Below, one piece after another: positions 28,601-36,589 of a stretch of 64,000 nucleotides of DNA. Source of the DNA: CAZRWD01 sp964603785 (GTDB lineage: Bacteria > Fermentibacterota > Fermentibacteria > Fermentibacterales > Fermentibacteraceae); NCBI GenBank assembly GCA_964603785.1, contig CAZRWD010000008.1:1-64000 (forward strand). The letters run 5' to 3'. Under the pieces are notes generated by a model. It saw nothing but the letters and a program-made list of their open reading frames with translations, had not been told where the DNA came from and did no database searches. How positions within the stretch are numbered: position 1 is the stretch's first letter; every line of letters starts with the position of its first letter. The position numbers were made by a program, and so were the translations under genes.

Positions 28601-28850
28601 CGCGCTCCTGAGGCAGGCAAGGTCCGTAGAGCGCGGCCTCGAACCGCTCGAGCGGCTCGAGGCGTCCTGGTACGAGGGACTCTGCCTGGTCGAGCTCGGA
28701 CGGCCCGAGAAGGCCGCGCCCCTGGCGATCGAGGCGGCGGGTGACATGCAGCGCATCCTGGACGCCATCGAGAGCCCCTTCATCAGGAACGACCTCTCCG
28801 GCACCGACTGCTTCCAGGGGCTCAAGGAGCTCAGGGGCAGGCTGGCCTGA
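25683..28850 (+). CDS. GGDEF diguanylate cyclase fused to AAA/STAND-type ATPase and TPR repeats
   Basis: This 1055-residue cytoplasmic protein has three parts. Residues 8-160 form a GGDEF domain with ILLMDIDGFSAINE and an intact MGGDEFAVVLP (about 82-87), so c-di-GMP synthesis is plausible; the inhibitory RxxD site reads KQQD. Residues 185-560 form an ATPase with Walker A ISGEPGVGKTRLAEEL (about 205) and Walker B VVLHLDDIQLA (about 318), as in AAA_16/STAND signalling proteins. From about 600 to the end are helical TPR-like repeats. ATG 25683 follows ATGGAGGGG. STAND proteins normally open when TPRs bind a ligand. It shares this layout with the cyclase gene at 31009-34173. Confidence 0.85.
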   Translation: MQPEGQPVDRLTGLPSREVLEALDAEFRVRGAGDVWSILLMDIDGFSAINEAAGHMQGDRVLQQIAYMLVRNVKQQDMAFRMGGDEFAVVLPSTTEKQAANLAQRIIENLSSEAFPGRIEVTMSMGLVGSTDEDRSLEPVMARAVEVLGKARASGRGRLALLDRPAEDRPVLSFEHFVNRQEELRILRQALDSALSGESTAVLISGEPGVGKTRLAEELRHYSGFRSCLYASSRFHENASDAGRAFMGRLLAGLYEMLDETERAAVVEETGPVHPHSASLVAGVPLSSDAHGGSARGSERDIDEDLCRMLVALTGRRPVVLHLDDIQLAETQDLHLIGRAARKARDSKLLLVMTMQAPLEEHPLHRRWLEVQRLFTRLRIIDLAPLRKDFASNMVMLALRGSRLDQGAMDRLADLGAGNPYFIREAVRVLLERDPTGGASGDRAVEEELAALPGDLPGLLRARLDRLDRMSREILRLGALVPGGFTLDQLSFLLESPRVDAARALEKPIDLDIIGNDVGPAGEGRYCFTHDCLREILVTESSAGVRRAISSRLGSFHEDRYRSGSPGDLFPAARCHLRGLDPAKAGEFALLAAEDARERHAGREEAEWLERYTALPASCPSLRTADRFQACLRLGGLLESHGRHADSEKALSMASELATSPEERAIVEAALGGLFLTMEELEPAETQLSLACAGPFDSERTVQASSRLALVQFLGEKLEEAAATLERTRALVPGPNGHEASAGAEGTYLQVMGRVTTALGDMPGGLPLCRKAVEVFRGRGDTSGQASAMVSLASALTPSGAWEERIRLLTAAASLQLETCELHRYMSTLAELAQVHLSLGQIRPAREHLTTCHDLADVVGASRMKVWSTCLLGIASLGGGSIEEALRHFGRSLSLAQTLGYDAMAFLSSLKVAVSLSRLGSHAQARGILKTLDQENLQARIGPRLYAVYLFDGAVTRWLARESEGGDAVQESLALLRQARSVERGLEPLERLEASWYEGLCLVELGRPEKAAPLAIEAAGDMQRILDAIESPFIRNDLSGTDCFQGLKELRGRLA

Positions 28851-30052
28851 CCCGTCTCATCCACCTCGAGGATCCCTGGCTCTGGCGCACCTGCACGCAG
28901 GTTCTCTCGTGCACCCGCACGGGGGACGGCTTCGCCGCTGTGCTGGCGGAGACGATCTTCCACGGCGGAGGAGGCGGACAGCCGCCGGACGGGGGCACGA
29001 TCGGCGGCTTCCGCCTGAGGGGGATCGCGCGGGGGGCGGAGGGTGAGCTCCTTCACCTCCTCGAAGGCCCGGTCGAGGGTGTGGTCGAGATGTGCCTCGA
29101 CGGTGCCGTGAGGCTGGACCACATGCAGCAGCATACGGCCCAGCACATCCTCTCTTCCGTCGCGCTCCGCAGTTTCGGCTGGCCCACCACCGCCTTCCAC
29201 ATGGGCGATTCGCTCTCCGACATCGAACTCGATGCAGGGACCCTGTCGCTCCCTGACCTGGAGGGGCTGGAGAAGGAGGCCAACCGCGTCGTGATGGACG
29301 ACCTCCCCGTATCCACCAGCTTCGCCGGGACGGATGCGCTCGAAACCGGGGGGGTGCGGTCGCGGCTGCTCCCCGCGAACCTGGAGGGTCCGCTGAGGAT
29401 CGTCGAGATATCAGGTCTGGACAGGAACACCTGCAGCGGGACGCATGTCACGTCGACCGGCCGGGTGCAGATCGTCAAGATCGCCGGGACGGAGCGCATC
29501 CGGGGCGGGACGAGGGTGTTCTACCTCGCAGGCGGGCGGGTCGCGAGGACGATGGGAGAGATGCTGGAGAGGGAGAGGGCCCTTTCGTCGGCACTCACCT
29601 GCGGTCCCGGGGACCATGTGGATTCGGTGCGGCGCCTGAAGGAATCCGCCAGGGCTCACGCTTCGAGGGTACGGGATCTCAGGCGGGAACTGGCCGGGAT
29701 GATGGGCTCCCGCCTGCCCCCAGGGGCTCTCTCGCACCTGCACCGGGATGACGAGGACCTGGAGTTCCTGGGCTGGGTGGCGGATGCGGCCCCGCCGGCC
29801 TGCCGCCTCTTCCTGACGGCAGGCCGGGACGAGATGGTGTTCCTTCTCCAGGGACCGCCCGGATGGGCCCTCTCGAACGGCCCGGATGCCGCCGCGCTGA
29901 TGGGGGGCAGGGGCGGCGGGAAGGGCGGCCGGTATCAGGGCAGGGCATCAGGATCGAGCGCGGCCTCCGTGTCGAAGGTGCTCGAGCGGCTCGACCGGGA
30001 ACCCGCCGACCCGGCCGCCGGGAGGGATCAGAGGGGTTCCACGGGCTCGTAG
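28847..30052 (+). CDS. AlaX-type alanyl-tRNA editing protein (CTG start)
   Basis: The 401-residue protein corresponds to the editing part of alanyl-tRNA synthetase, which hydrolyses mischarged Ser/Gly-tRNA(Ala). It shows FHGGGGGQPPD, the zinc motif LDHMQQHTAQHILSS (HxxxH) and the second half CSGTHV. A DHHA1-like C-terminus follows a coiled-coil-like linker, as in AlaX-L. The conserved N-terminal strands (LIHLEDPWLWRTCTQV) lie upstream of any ATG/GTG; CTG 28847, overlapping the preceding TGA as CTGA, is the sensible start. The C-terminus overlaps the convergent AraC gene by 25 bases. Confidence 0.85.
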   Translation: MTRLIHLEDPWLWRTCTQVLSCTRTGDGFAAVLAETIFHGGGGGQPPDGGTIGGFRLRGIARGAEGELLHLLEGPVEGVVEMCLDGAVRLDHMQQHTAQHILSSVALRSFGWPTTAFHMGDSLSDIELDAGTLSLPDLEGLEKEANRVVMDDLPVSTSFAGTDALETGGVRSRLLPANLEGPLRIVEISGLDRNTCSGTHVTSTGRVQIVKIAGTERIRGGTRVFYLAGGRVARTMGEMLERERALSSALTCGPGDHVDSVRRLKESARAHASRVRDLRRELAGMMGSRLPPGALSHLHRDDEDLEFLGWVADAAPPACRLFLTAGRDEMVFLLQGPPGWALSNGPDAAALMGGRGGGKGGRYQGRASGSSAASVSKVLERLDREPADPAAGRDQRGSTGS

Positions 30053-30939
30053 AGGTCGGTTATGAACTCCGACTCGTCGCTCGTGCACTCGTGCCCCTTC
30101 ACGTAGATCTCGTAGCACACCCCGTTCCTCGGTCTCAGACCGTTCGCCGGGATCCAGGATCCGACCAGCCTCCCCCACGCGGCACCTATGCCCCTGTAGG
30201 AGCCGACATGCCTCGAAGTGGCGTAGAGGCCTCCGGGTATCTCGAACTCCGTCATGCCCCCGGTGTCCGTGCCGGGCGAGGAGTCGACGGTGACGCATGC
30301 GTCGGACCGCAGGCTGTCCGGGGGAGTGGAGTCGGGATCGTCGTGGTAGATGGCAAGCCACTGCGAACCTGCGACATCCATGCCGGCCCGGCGGAGCGCC
30401 TCGTCCAGCCTCTCGAAGGCCTCCCCGATCAGATGATACGGACCCGCGTGCCTCATGCACAGGACCTTCATCGTCTTGGTCTGTACTGTCTTGGCATCCA
30501 TGAACACCTCTCCCTTCCTCACGGGTTCGAAACCTACCACGCTACGGCCCGGGCAGTAGTGGAATCCGGACGGAGACGGGATGACGGGAACGGATCCGCG
30601 AAGAGCCCTGAATCTGGAGGGGGTCTCCCCGAATGCCGACAGGAAGGCTCTCGTGAACGACTGGGCGGATTCGTAGCCGGCGCGGAGCGCTATCACCATC
30701 ACCGGCTCGGAGCCCTCGACCAGCCTCCAGGCCGCCCTCTCCAGGCGAAGACGCCTCACCAGTCCGCGCACGGACTCGCCCGTGACGCCTCGCAGCACCC
30801 TGTTGAAGTGGAACGCCGAGAAGAACGCCGCGGCAGCTATCTCGTCCAGTCCGGGATCACGGTCGAGGTTGTCCCTGATGAACTCGAGGGCCAGGCCGAT
30901 CCTGCGCCTGTACTCCCTCTCCGTATCCTTCCGCATCAT
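30028..30939 (-). CDS. AraC-family regulator with GyrI-like effector domain
   Basis: The 303-residue protein begins with an AraC/XylS DNA-binding domain (two helix-turn-helix units: LDEIAAAAFFSAFHFNRVL and VMVIALRAGYESAQSFTRAF). Residues 150-303 are a GyrI/BacR-like small-molecule-binding domain (VLCMRHAGPYHLIGEAFERL; GGLYATSRHVGSY). This pairing is typical of Rob/BmrR-like multidrug or stress sensors. ATGATG start codons at 30939 follow GGGAGGTGG. Its targets are unknown. Confidence 0.88.
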   Translation of the reverse strand: MMRKDTEREYRRRIGLALEFIRDNLDRDPGLDEIAAAAFFSAFHFNRVLRGVTGESVRGLVRRLRLERAAWRLVEGSEPVMVIALRAGYESAQSFTRAFLSAFGETPSRFRALRGSVPVIPSPSGFHYCPGRSVVGFEPVRKGEVFMDAKTVQTKTMKVLCMRHAGPYHLIGEAFERLDEALRRAGMDVAGSQWLAIYHDDPDSTPPDSLRSDACVTVDSSPGTDTGGMTEFEIPGGLYATSRHVGSYRGIGAAWGRLVGSWIPANGLRPRNGVCYEIYVKGHECTSDESEFITDLYEPVEPL

Positions 30940-31008
30940 CCACCTCCCCGAGGAAGATCATCCCCCGGGAGCCTGGAGCGGTACACATTTCCTGCCGGCT
31001 TGGGGTTA

Positions 31009-34000
31009 TCAGCTCCAGCCTGAAGGGAGGGGCAGGGCGGCCTCCGGGACTCCCCTGCAGACGAGGAGATCCCTCAGCTCCACCAGGGCGGCTGCGGCGG
31101 GTCGGGCCATGCCCAGCCTCGAAGCGATGGCCGATGCTCCGTTGAACTGCTCCCGGGCCTGGTCGATGTCACCCGTTTCGGCATCGACGATCCCGAGGTA
31201 GGACATGGCGTCTATCTCCCCGAACGGGAATCCTATCGCCCTGTGGAGCCTGAGCGCGTCGGCGAGATACAGCCTGGCCCTGTCCAGGTCGCCATCCCTT
31301 AGTGCGATGCAGCCCAGGTTGTTCAGGGCGGTCGCCTCGCTTCGCTGGTTGCGGGTCTCCCTGTGGATCATCAGGGCCTGGCGGAAGGTCCTCCGGGCAC
31401 GCTCGCACTCGCCCATCTCGATGAAGCACTTGCCGAGGTTGTTGAGCACCACCCCCTGCTCTGTCCTGTCGCCGCTCGCCTGGTGCATCTCCAGAGCTCT
31501 CTCGAGGAGCCCCACGGCCTTGCCCGTGTCCCCCGACATGCCCTCCAGGATGCCCATCTTCACGAGCAGTCCGGCCTCCGCAGACCTGTTGCCGGAGCTC
31601 TCGACGACGGCGTGGGCCCTGCCGTAGATCTCCCTGGCCCCGCCCAGGTCGCCGGTGCTGAGGAGGGCCGTCCCGAGGTTGCAGAGCACGACGGCGCGGG
31701 CGGTGGGATCCCCCGCCCGCTCCAGGAGCCCGGCAGCCCGCTCGAAGAGCTCGCGAGCCTCGGGAAGCCGGCCCTGCCTCATCCGCAGGACGGCCATGTC
31801 GGCCAGGATGGTTCCCTCGGAGGCGGGATCCTCCATGCCCTCGAGGAGGGAGAGCCCCTCGTCGAGGAACGACTCCGCCTCGGCTATCCTGCCGTCCTGC
31901 GACCTGAGCCTGCCCAGCGTCCTGAGGACCTCGGCGGTCCTGTCCGGAAGGCCGAGCTCCCTGGTGAGCGCGAGCTCCATGCGGAGGGAGGACTCGAGAC
32001 CCTCCGTGCGGCCGGCGAAGGCCATCGATTTCCTCATGATCTTCATCGAGTCGAGCATGTAGGAGGTCTTCCCGTCTCCATCCGGCATGTCCCCGAGCCA
32101 TCGGATGGCCCTGGAGGCCCAGTCCGAGGCCTCTCTGGGCTGTGCCGAGTCGAAGGCCTCCAGTGCGGCCCTCACCGCCCACTCGGCCGCGGCGGCGGTA
32201 TCCCCCGCGCTGGAGAGGTGCCTGGCGATCATGCCCGCTCCGCCGGGCTCCAGGGTCTGGGTCGAGAGCAGCGCCTCGGCCGCGCACCTGTGCATGAGCG
32301 CCCTGTTCTGGAGAAGCAGCGAGTCGTAGGCCACCCTGAGGGCGAGCTCGTTGGCGGACACGGCGTGCACGGCCTCCCCGCCGCCAGTCAGGTTGAGGAT
32401 TCCGAGCGAGACCAGCTCCGCGAGGTCACCCTCCGGGTCCTCCTGGCCGAGCCTGCCGGCCGTCTCCGAGAAGAGGCGGACCGGGAACTCGGAGCCGAGT
32501 ATCGCCGCTATCTGCAAGGCTTTCTTGATCTTCGAAGGTAGTCGGTCGATCCTCGACCTTATCGCCCCCCCGAGGGAGGAGGGGAACCTGCCCTCCTCGG
32601 GGGCCGACCGGAGGTACCAGCCGCCTCCCGTGTCCTCCAGTATGCCCGCCTCGACCAGGTCGAGAAGGATCTCCCTCGCGAATCGCGGATTGCCGCCGGC
32701 CCTCTTGACCATGAAGCCCCTGAGCTCGCCGGACAGGTCGTCCGCCGAGGCGTATCCGAGGACCGCCGCCATCGCGGCGCATATCTCCTGCGCCGTCATG
32801 TTCCCGAGCTCGATCAGGTGAACGTCGGCGTAGTTGGGGTGGACCGATGGCCTCGGGGGTGCCTCCTCCACGTCGGGCCTGGCCGCGACCAGGACCGTGA
32901 GCGGATTGAGGGTGTCGCAGTTCGCCAGGACGAACTCGAGCGCCTCGAGGGACATCTCGTCGGCCCAGTGGAGGTCGTCCATGACGATCACCACCCGGGG
33001 GCCGGCGGCGGCCGCGGCCGCCACGAAGTCCCTCAAGGCCTGGAATCTCTGCCTCTGGATGGCCTCGTCCGCGGCTCCGGCCTCTCCGGGAGGTGTCCGG
33101 CCCGCCAGGAGGTCGAGTATGGTGCCGGCCGTGGAGGGGTCGGTCTCGGGCCGTGCTGAGAGCAGATCCTCGAGGATCGTGCGCGGATCCCTGCCGCCGC
33201 CGTCGGCGCTCCCCAGGAAGGCGTTCGTCAGCGATGTCCAGTAGGAGAAGGGCTTGTTACCGAACGGGAGCACACGCCCCTCGAGCTGGCATGTCCCACC
33301 GTACTCCACGGCAAGCCGGGCTGCGAACTCCCTGAGGAGCCTGGTCTTGCCGGATCCGGCCTCCCCCCTGACCATGCAGAGGCGGTGACGCGGACCTCCG
33401 CGCGGGTTCAGGTCGGGATCGACCGGCTTCGAGAGCCATTCCCCGAAGCCCTGCAGTTCTCCCTGCCGCCCTGTGAGGGGCGCCTCCGCAAGCCTCGAGG
33501 CCCTCTCGATCCTGGCGGCCTGAAGGCGCCCCGGGCCGGCCAGCCTGAAGGCCGCGACCCTTCCGCTCCTCCCCTTTACCGAGATCTCGCCCAGGGACTC
33601 CCATTCGAACAGGTCGCCGCACTCCTCGCGCACCCGGGCGGTGACGAGCGCGGTGCCCGTCTGCGCGGCCTGCTCCAGCCTGGATGCCACGTTCACCTCG
33701 TCCCCCAGGGCGGTCAGGTGCCCCGAGGGATCCGGAGCGACGGTCACGGATCCGAAGCTCACGCCGATCCTCCCGCTTATGCTCATGCCGTGGCGCCGCA
33801 TGACGGTGCTGATCTCGCCCAGGATCTCCAGCATCCGCAGGGCGCAGGATGCGGCCCGGGCGCAGTCGTCCACGCGGCAGACGGTCGCGCCGAACAGGGC
33901 CATTATCCTGTCCCCCTCGAACTTGTCCACCACGCCCCCGCTGCTCTCGACGGCGGCGGAGAGCGCCTTGAGGATGCCCGAGGAGATCCTGTGGACAGTC

Positions 34001-34173
34001 TCGTGGTCGAGCTTCTCCGACATGCTGGTGAATCCCGCGAGATCGATGAAGAGGACGGCCACCTCCCTGCGCTCGCCGGGGACCAGCGCTTCGGTCCGCG
34101 AAGCGCAGGAATGGCCTCCGGAGAGTCGCTCCAGATCCTCGCGAAGGCTTTCTACCCAGCTCTCGGCAGTCAT
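31009..34173 (-). CDS. Adenylate/guanylate cyclase fused to AAA ATPase and TPR repeats
   Basis: The 1054-residue protein is built as class III nucleotide cyclase (about 30-205), ATPase (about 230-560) and TPR repeats (about 640-1040). The cyclase keeps its metal-binding Asp residues (VLFIDLAGFT and EGDRIMALFG), the purine-binding Lys in VVDKFEGD, and the Asn/Arg pair in GDEVNVASRLEQ, so cAMP synthesis is likely. Walker A is VRGEAGSGKTRLL and Walker B is VVIVMDDLHWAD. The TPRs are regular (ALEMHQASGDRTEQGVVLNN style, 40-residue period). ATG 34173 follows a GGTGGGGGTG site. It mirrors the GGDEF protein encoded convergently. Confidence 0.88.
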   Translation of the reverse strand: MTAESWVESLREDLERLSGGHSCASRTEALVPGERREVAVLFIDLAGFTSMSEKLDHETVHRISSGILKALSAAVESSGGVVDKFEGDRIMALFGATVCRVDDCARAASCALRMLEILGEISTVMRRHGMSISGRIGVSFGSVTVAPDPSGHLTALGDEVNVASRLEQAAQTGTALVTARVREECGDLFEWESLGEISVKGRSGRVAAFRLAGPGRLQAARIERASRLAEAPLTGRQGELQGFGEWLSKPVDPDLNPRGGPRHRLCMVRGEAGSGKTRLLREFAARLAVEYGGTCQLEGRVLPFGNKPFSYWTSLTNAFLGSADGGGRDPRTILEDLLSARPETDPSTAGTILDLLAGRTPPGEAGAADEAIQRQRFQALRDFVAAAAAAGPRVVIVMDDLHWADEMSLEALEFVLANCDTLNPLTVLVAARPDVEEAPPRPSVHPNYADVHLIELGNMTAQEICAAMAAVLGYASADDLSGELRGFMVKRAGGNPRFAREILLDLVEAGILEDTGGGWYLRSAPEEGRFPSSLGGAIRSRIDRLPSKIKKALQIAAILGSEFPVRLFSETAGRLGQEDPEGDLAELVSLGILNLTGGGEAVHAVSANELALRVAYDSLLLQNRALMHRCAAEALLSTQTLEPGGAGMIARHLSSAGDTAAAAEWAVRAALEAFDSAQPREASDWASRAIRWLGDMPDGDGKTSYMLDSMKIMRKSMAFAGRTEGLESSLRMELALTRELGLPDRTAEVLRTLGRLRSQDGRIAEAESFLDEGLSLLEGMEDPASEGTILADMAVLRMRQGRLPEARELFERAAGLLERAGDPTARAVVLCNLGTALLSTGDLGGAREIYGRAHAVVESSGNRSAEAGLLVKMGILEGMSGDTGKAVGLLERALEMHQASGDRTEQGVVLNNLGKCFIEMGECERARRTFRQALMIHRETRNQRSEATALNNLGCIALRDGDLDRARLYLADALRLHRAIGFPFGEIDAMSYLGIVDAETGDIDQAREQFNGASAIASRLGMARPAAAALVELRDLLVCRGVPEAALPLPSGWS

Positions 34174-34243
34174 GTCACCCCCACCGGAAGTCATGTGTCA
34201 GACGGGCCGGATCATGGAAGTTAATCCACCAGCCGCGTTCGGT

Positions 34244-35536
34244 CTAGCGCTGATCCACCGTGAAGCCGAGCGCCAGCACCCAGCTGTCGTACTCGTAGGA
34301 GACGTCCTCGAACCAGGGGCCTCCCCCGTTCTCGCGCTCCGACTCGAGCCGTCCGAGTCCGGCCTCGACGGCGAACGAGGGGGAGATCCTGCAGACGGCC
34401 CCGCCTCCGACGAAGTCCGTCCGAAGCGGGTGGTCCAGGTCAAACGGATGACCGCCTCCGCCCCTGGGGTCGCTCCGGCACCACCCCGCGCTCAGGGTGA
34501 GCGACGGAAGCACGTCGGCCTCGGCGGCGAGGGAGATGTCCAGACCGTTCCGGTACGAGTCCGGAATACCGTCGCCCGGCTCGTCCGACCAGTCGACGAA
34601 ATGGATGTCGGCCCCGGCGAGGATCCTCGCCCACGGGGCGGGCGCCACCCTCAGACCGATACCGAGGACTGCGGGCAGGTCCCGCCTGACACGCGCGCCG
34701 TCCGTGAAGCCGGCCGGCATGGTGAGCCAGTCGGGGTCCTCCTCCAGTCCCGAGGCGGAGAGTTCGTCCCAGGAGTTGCCGGAGACATCCATCCTGTAGT
34801 CCAGGCCCACGGGGGTCTCGAATCTCACGGTCGCTCCCGCCCAGCTGCAGGGGCAGCAGTCGATCCCCGCCGCCAGCCCCAGGCCGTTTGCGTATCCGTC
34901 GACCTCCAGGAGCTTCCCGTAGTATCCGCCCGCGGTCCACGGGTCGGTGTACACGGCCTCCAGGGTGACCGCCCTGTGCGCCACGACGAGCCTTCCCGAG
35001 AGCGCGACCGAGAGCCAGGGGAGCACTCTCCTGGCGGCCCCGCAGGTGAGCGAGGTGAAGTCCGAGTAGATCCCGGCCTCCCTCGCGATGATGTCGGGAA
35101 TGCTGTCGACGGTCAGGAACTCGTACAGCTCGAGGCATGGGAGCCCCTCGTCGAACTCGCCGGGCAGGCCTCCGGGCTGTACGGAGAAGGAGGCGAACCA
35201 GGAGAGCGACGGGAGCGTGTACACGAGGGCGAGCGACGGATGGACGAGAGCGTCGGCATCCGAGGAGAAGTCGCCGCCGGCGGAGCCCCAGGATTCGTCC
35301 GGGGGCTGAGTGATGCCGGTGCTGCAGAAGAACGAGCCGTTGCCCGCGCTGAAGCTCAGACCCGGGGGCATGAAGGCCGCCCCTGCAGGATCGTGCCAGA
35401 CCAGGGAGGCGTCGAGGACCGCCGCGTTCCTGGAGGGACATCTGACGAACGAGACTCCGGGTGGGAGGAGCAGATCGAGCCCTCCTCCGCCGGCAGCGGA
35501 CATCAGTACCGCGAGCATCATCACCGCAACACGCAC
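34244..35536 (-). CDS. FadL/OmpP1-like outer-membrane beta-barrel protein
   Basis: The 430-residue protein has a signal peptide (VAVMMLAVLMSAAGGGG) and then amphipathic beta strands with aromatic edges throughout, ending in DSWVLALGFTVDQR. Its early segment, DASLVWHDPAGAAFMPPGLSFSAGNGSFF, resembles the 'NPAG' region of FadL/TodX transporters, which carry hydrophobic compounds across the outer membrane. A Gram-negative-type envelope is implied. The GTG start is used. The assignment is by fold pattern rather than strong motif. Confidence 0.65.
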   Translation of the reverse strand: MRVAVMMLAVLMSAAGGGGLDLLLPPGVSFVRCPSRNAAVLDASLVWHDPAGAAFMPPGLSFSAGNGSFFCSTGITQPPDESWGSAGGDFSSDADALVHPSLALVYTLPSLSWFASFSVQPGGLPGEFDEGLPCLELYEFLTVDSIPDIIAREAGIYSDFTSLTCGAARRVLPWLSVALSGRLVVAHRAVTLEAVYTDPWTAGGYYGKLLEVDGYANGLGLAAGIDCCPCSWAGATVRFETPVGLDYRMDVSGNSWDELSASGLEEDPDWLTMPAGFTDGARVRRDLPAVLGIGLRVAPAPWARILAGADIHFVDWSDEPGDGIPDSYRNGLDISLAAEADVLPSLTLSAGWCRSDPRGGGGHPFDLDHPLRTDFVGGGAVCRISPSFAVEAGLGRLESERENGGGPWFEDVSYEYDSWVLALGFTVDQR

Positions 35537-35554
35537 GTCCCACCCCCGCCCCGC

Positions 35555-35581
35555 GCCGGCCGGCCCGTCGGGCCGGCCGGC
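35555..35581 (-). terminator. Perfect 12-bp GC hairpin after the carbamoyltransferase cluster
   Basis: GCCGGCCGGCCC (35555-35566) and GGGCCGGCCGGC (35570-35581) pair fully over a three-base loop, 25 bases after the last stop of the cluster. No T-tract follows. Confidence 0.5.
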
Positions 35582-35605
35582 TGTCGCCGTTCGTGACGGA
35601 TGTCC

Positions 35606-36589
35606 TCAGCGCCCGGTCGGCCTTCCCTCCGGGACGCTGTCCGGTGTAATGAACCCTTCCGCGACGAGCGAGTCAACCTGCCGGCAGAGCGCGGCGAAGT
35701 CCTCCGGCCCATCGAGGATGGCCTCCTCGGGGCAGCCCAGCCAGACGAAGCGGGTCTCGAAACCGTACTCGTCCCCTATTGCCCCCAGCACCCTCCGGTT
35801 GACCTCCTGGGCGGAGGCGACGGCTGCGGCCAGGGTTCCGCCCCCGAGGTCCGCGGAGAGGTCGCACCGCGAACCGGCAGCCAGTCTGAAGGCCTGCGAA
35901 CCCGCCGGCCAGACCGGGTCCCTGTTCGCGTAAGCGGCCGAGACGTCGTCGATGCCGGCCGTGAGTACCACGGTCGCCGGAGGGGGGCAGTCCCGCAGGT
36001 CGCACATCAGGAGGATCAGGGACTGGGTGGAGTTGTAGCGGGGCTGTCTCCTGTCCAGGAGCGTCTCCGATCCGGGACTGATCCGGAGTGTGTCGAGGAC
36101 CGCCCGATCCAATCCCGCCGATCCGTCGCCCGACGAGCCGTAGATCCGTACCAGTCCGTCCGTCCCGGGGCTCCCGGGACCTCCGGGTCCGCGGTCCGGA
36201 CCGGCGGCCGTCCACATGACATGCGGGGCATACCGGAGATCGACTGCGCTCGAAGGAACGAATCCCGGTCCGAGGACGGGACCGTCGGCGGCCGTGGAGG
36301 CCGGCCCGGTGACCGCCCTCGCGAAAGCCCCGGCGGCGCCGCGAACGGCGTAGAGGCAGAGGGCGAGGAGGATCAGGCGACCCAGCATCCTCCAGAACGG
36401 CGGGAAGCTCCTCCAGAGCACGGCGGCCAGGATCATCAGGGTTCCGAAGACCATGGCGAGAAGCTGTCCCTCGCCCAGGCCTCCGGGATCGCTCATCCCC
36501 GCGGCGTCCGAGAGAAGGGACAGGCCGGACGCGAGGACGCCCGCCGATGCCAGGGCGATCCTGACCGGGAGACCGGACCGGGGGCTCAC
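35606..36589 (-). CDS. Membrane-anchored SGNH-like protein, second copy
   Basis: The 327-residue protein has three hydrophobic segments in the first 100 residues and then an extracytoplasmic domain related to the neighbouring SGNH protein: VRIYGSSGDG takes the place of the GGST block and RYNSTQSLILLMCDL matches RNSTQSMIEFLLDL of the neighbour. The catalytic His block near the C-terminus is not evident, and the nucleophile block is altered (YGSSGDG), so activity is doubtful. GTG 36589 overlaps the upstream stop as GTGA. It looks like a diverged tandem duplicate. Confidence 0.65.
   Translation of the reverse strand: MSPRSGLPVRIALASAGVLASGLSLLSDAAGMSDPGGLGEGQLLAMVFGTLMILAAVLWRSFPPFWRMLGRLILLALCLYAVRGAAGAFARAVTGPASTAADGPVLGPGFVPSSAVDLRYAPHVMWTAAGPDRGPGGPGSPGTDGLVRIYGSSGDGSAGLDRAVLDTLRISPGSETLLDRRQPRYNSTQSLILLMCDLRDCPPPATVVLTAGIDDVSAAYANRDPVWPAGSQAFRLAAGSRCDLSADLGGGTLAAAVASAQEVNRRVLGAIGDEYGFETRFVWLGCPEEAILDGPEDFAALCRQVDSLVAEGFITPDSVPEGRPTGR

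Noticed and set aside
30515..30540. A GGTTCGAAACC stretch that resembles a tRNA T-loop
   Set aside because: It lies inside the AraC-family gene (coding VVGFEPVRKG) and no cloverleaf can be drawn around it. I found no tRNA or rRNA in the window.
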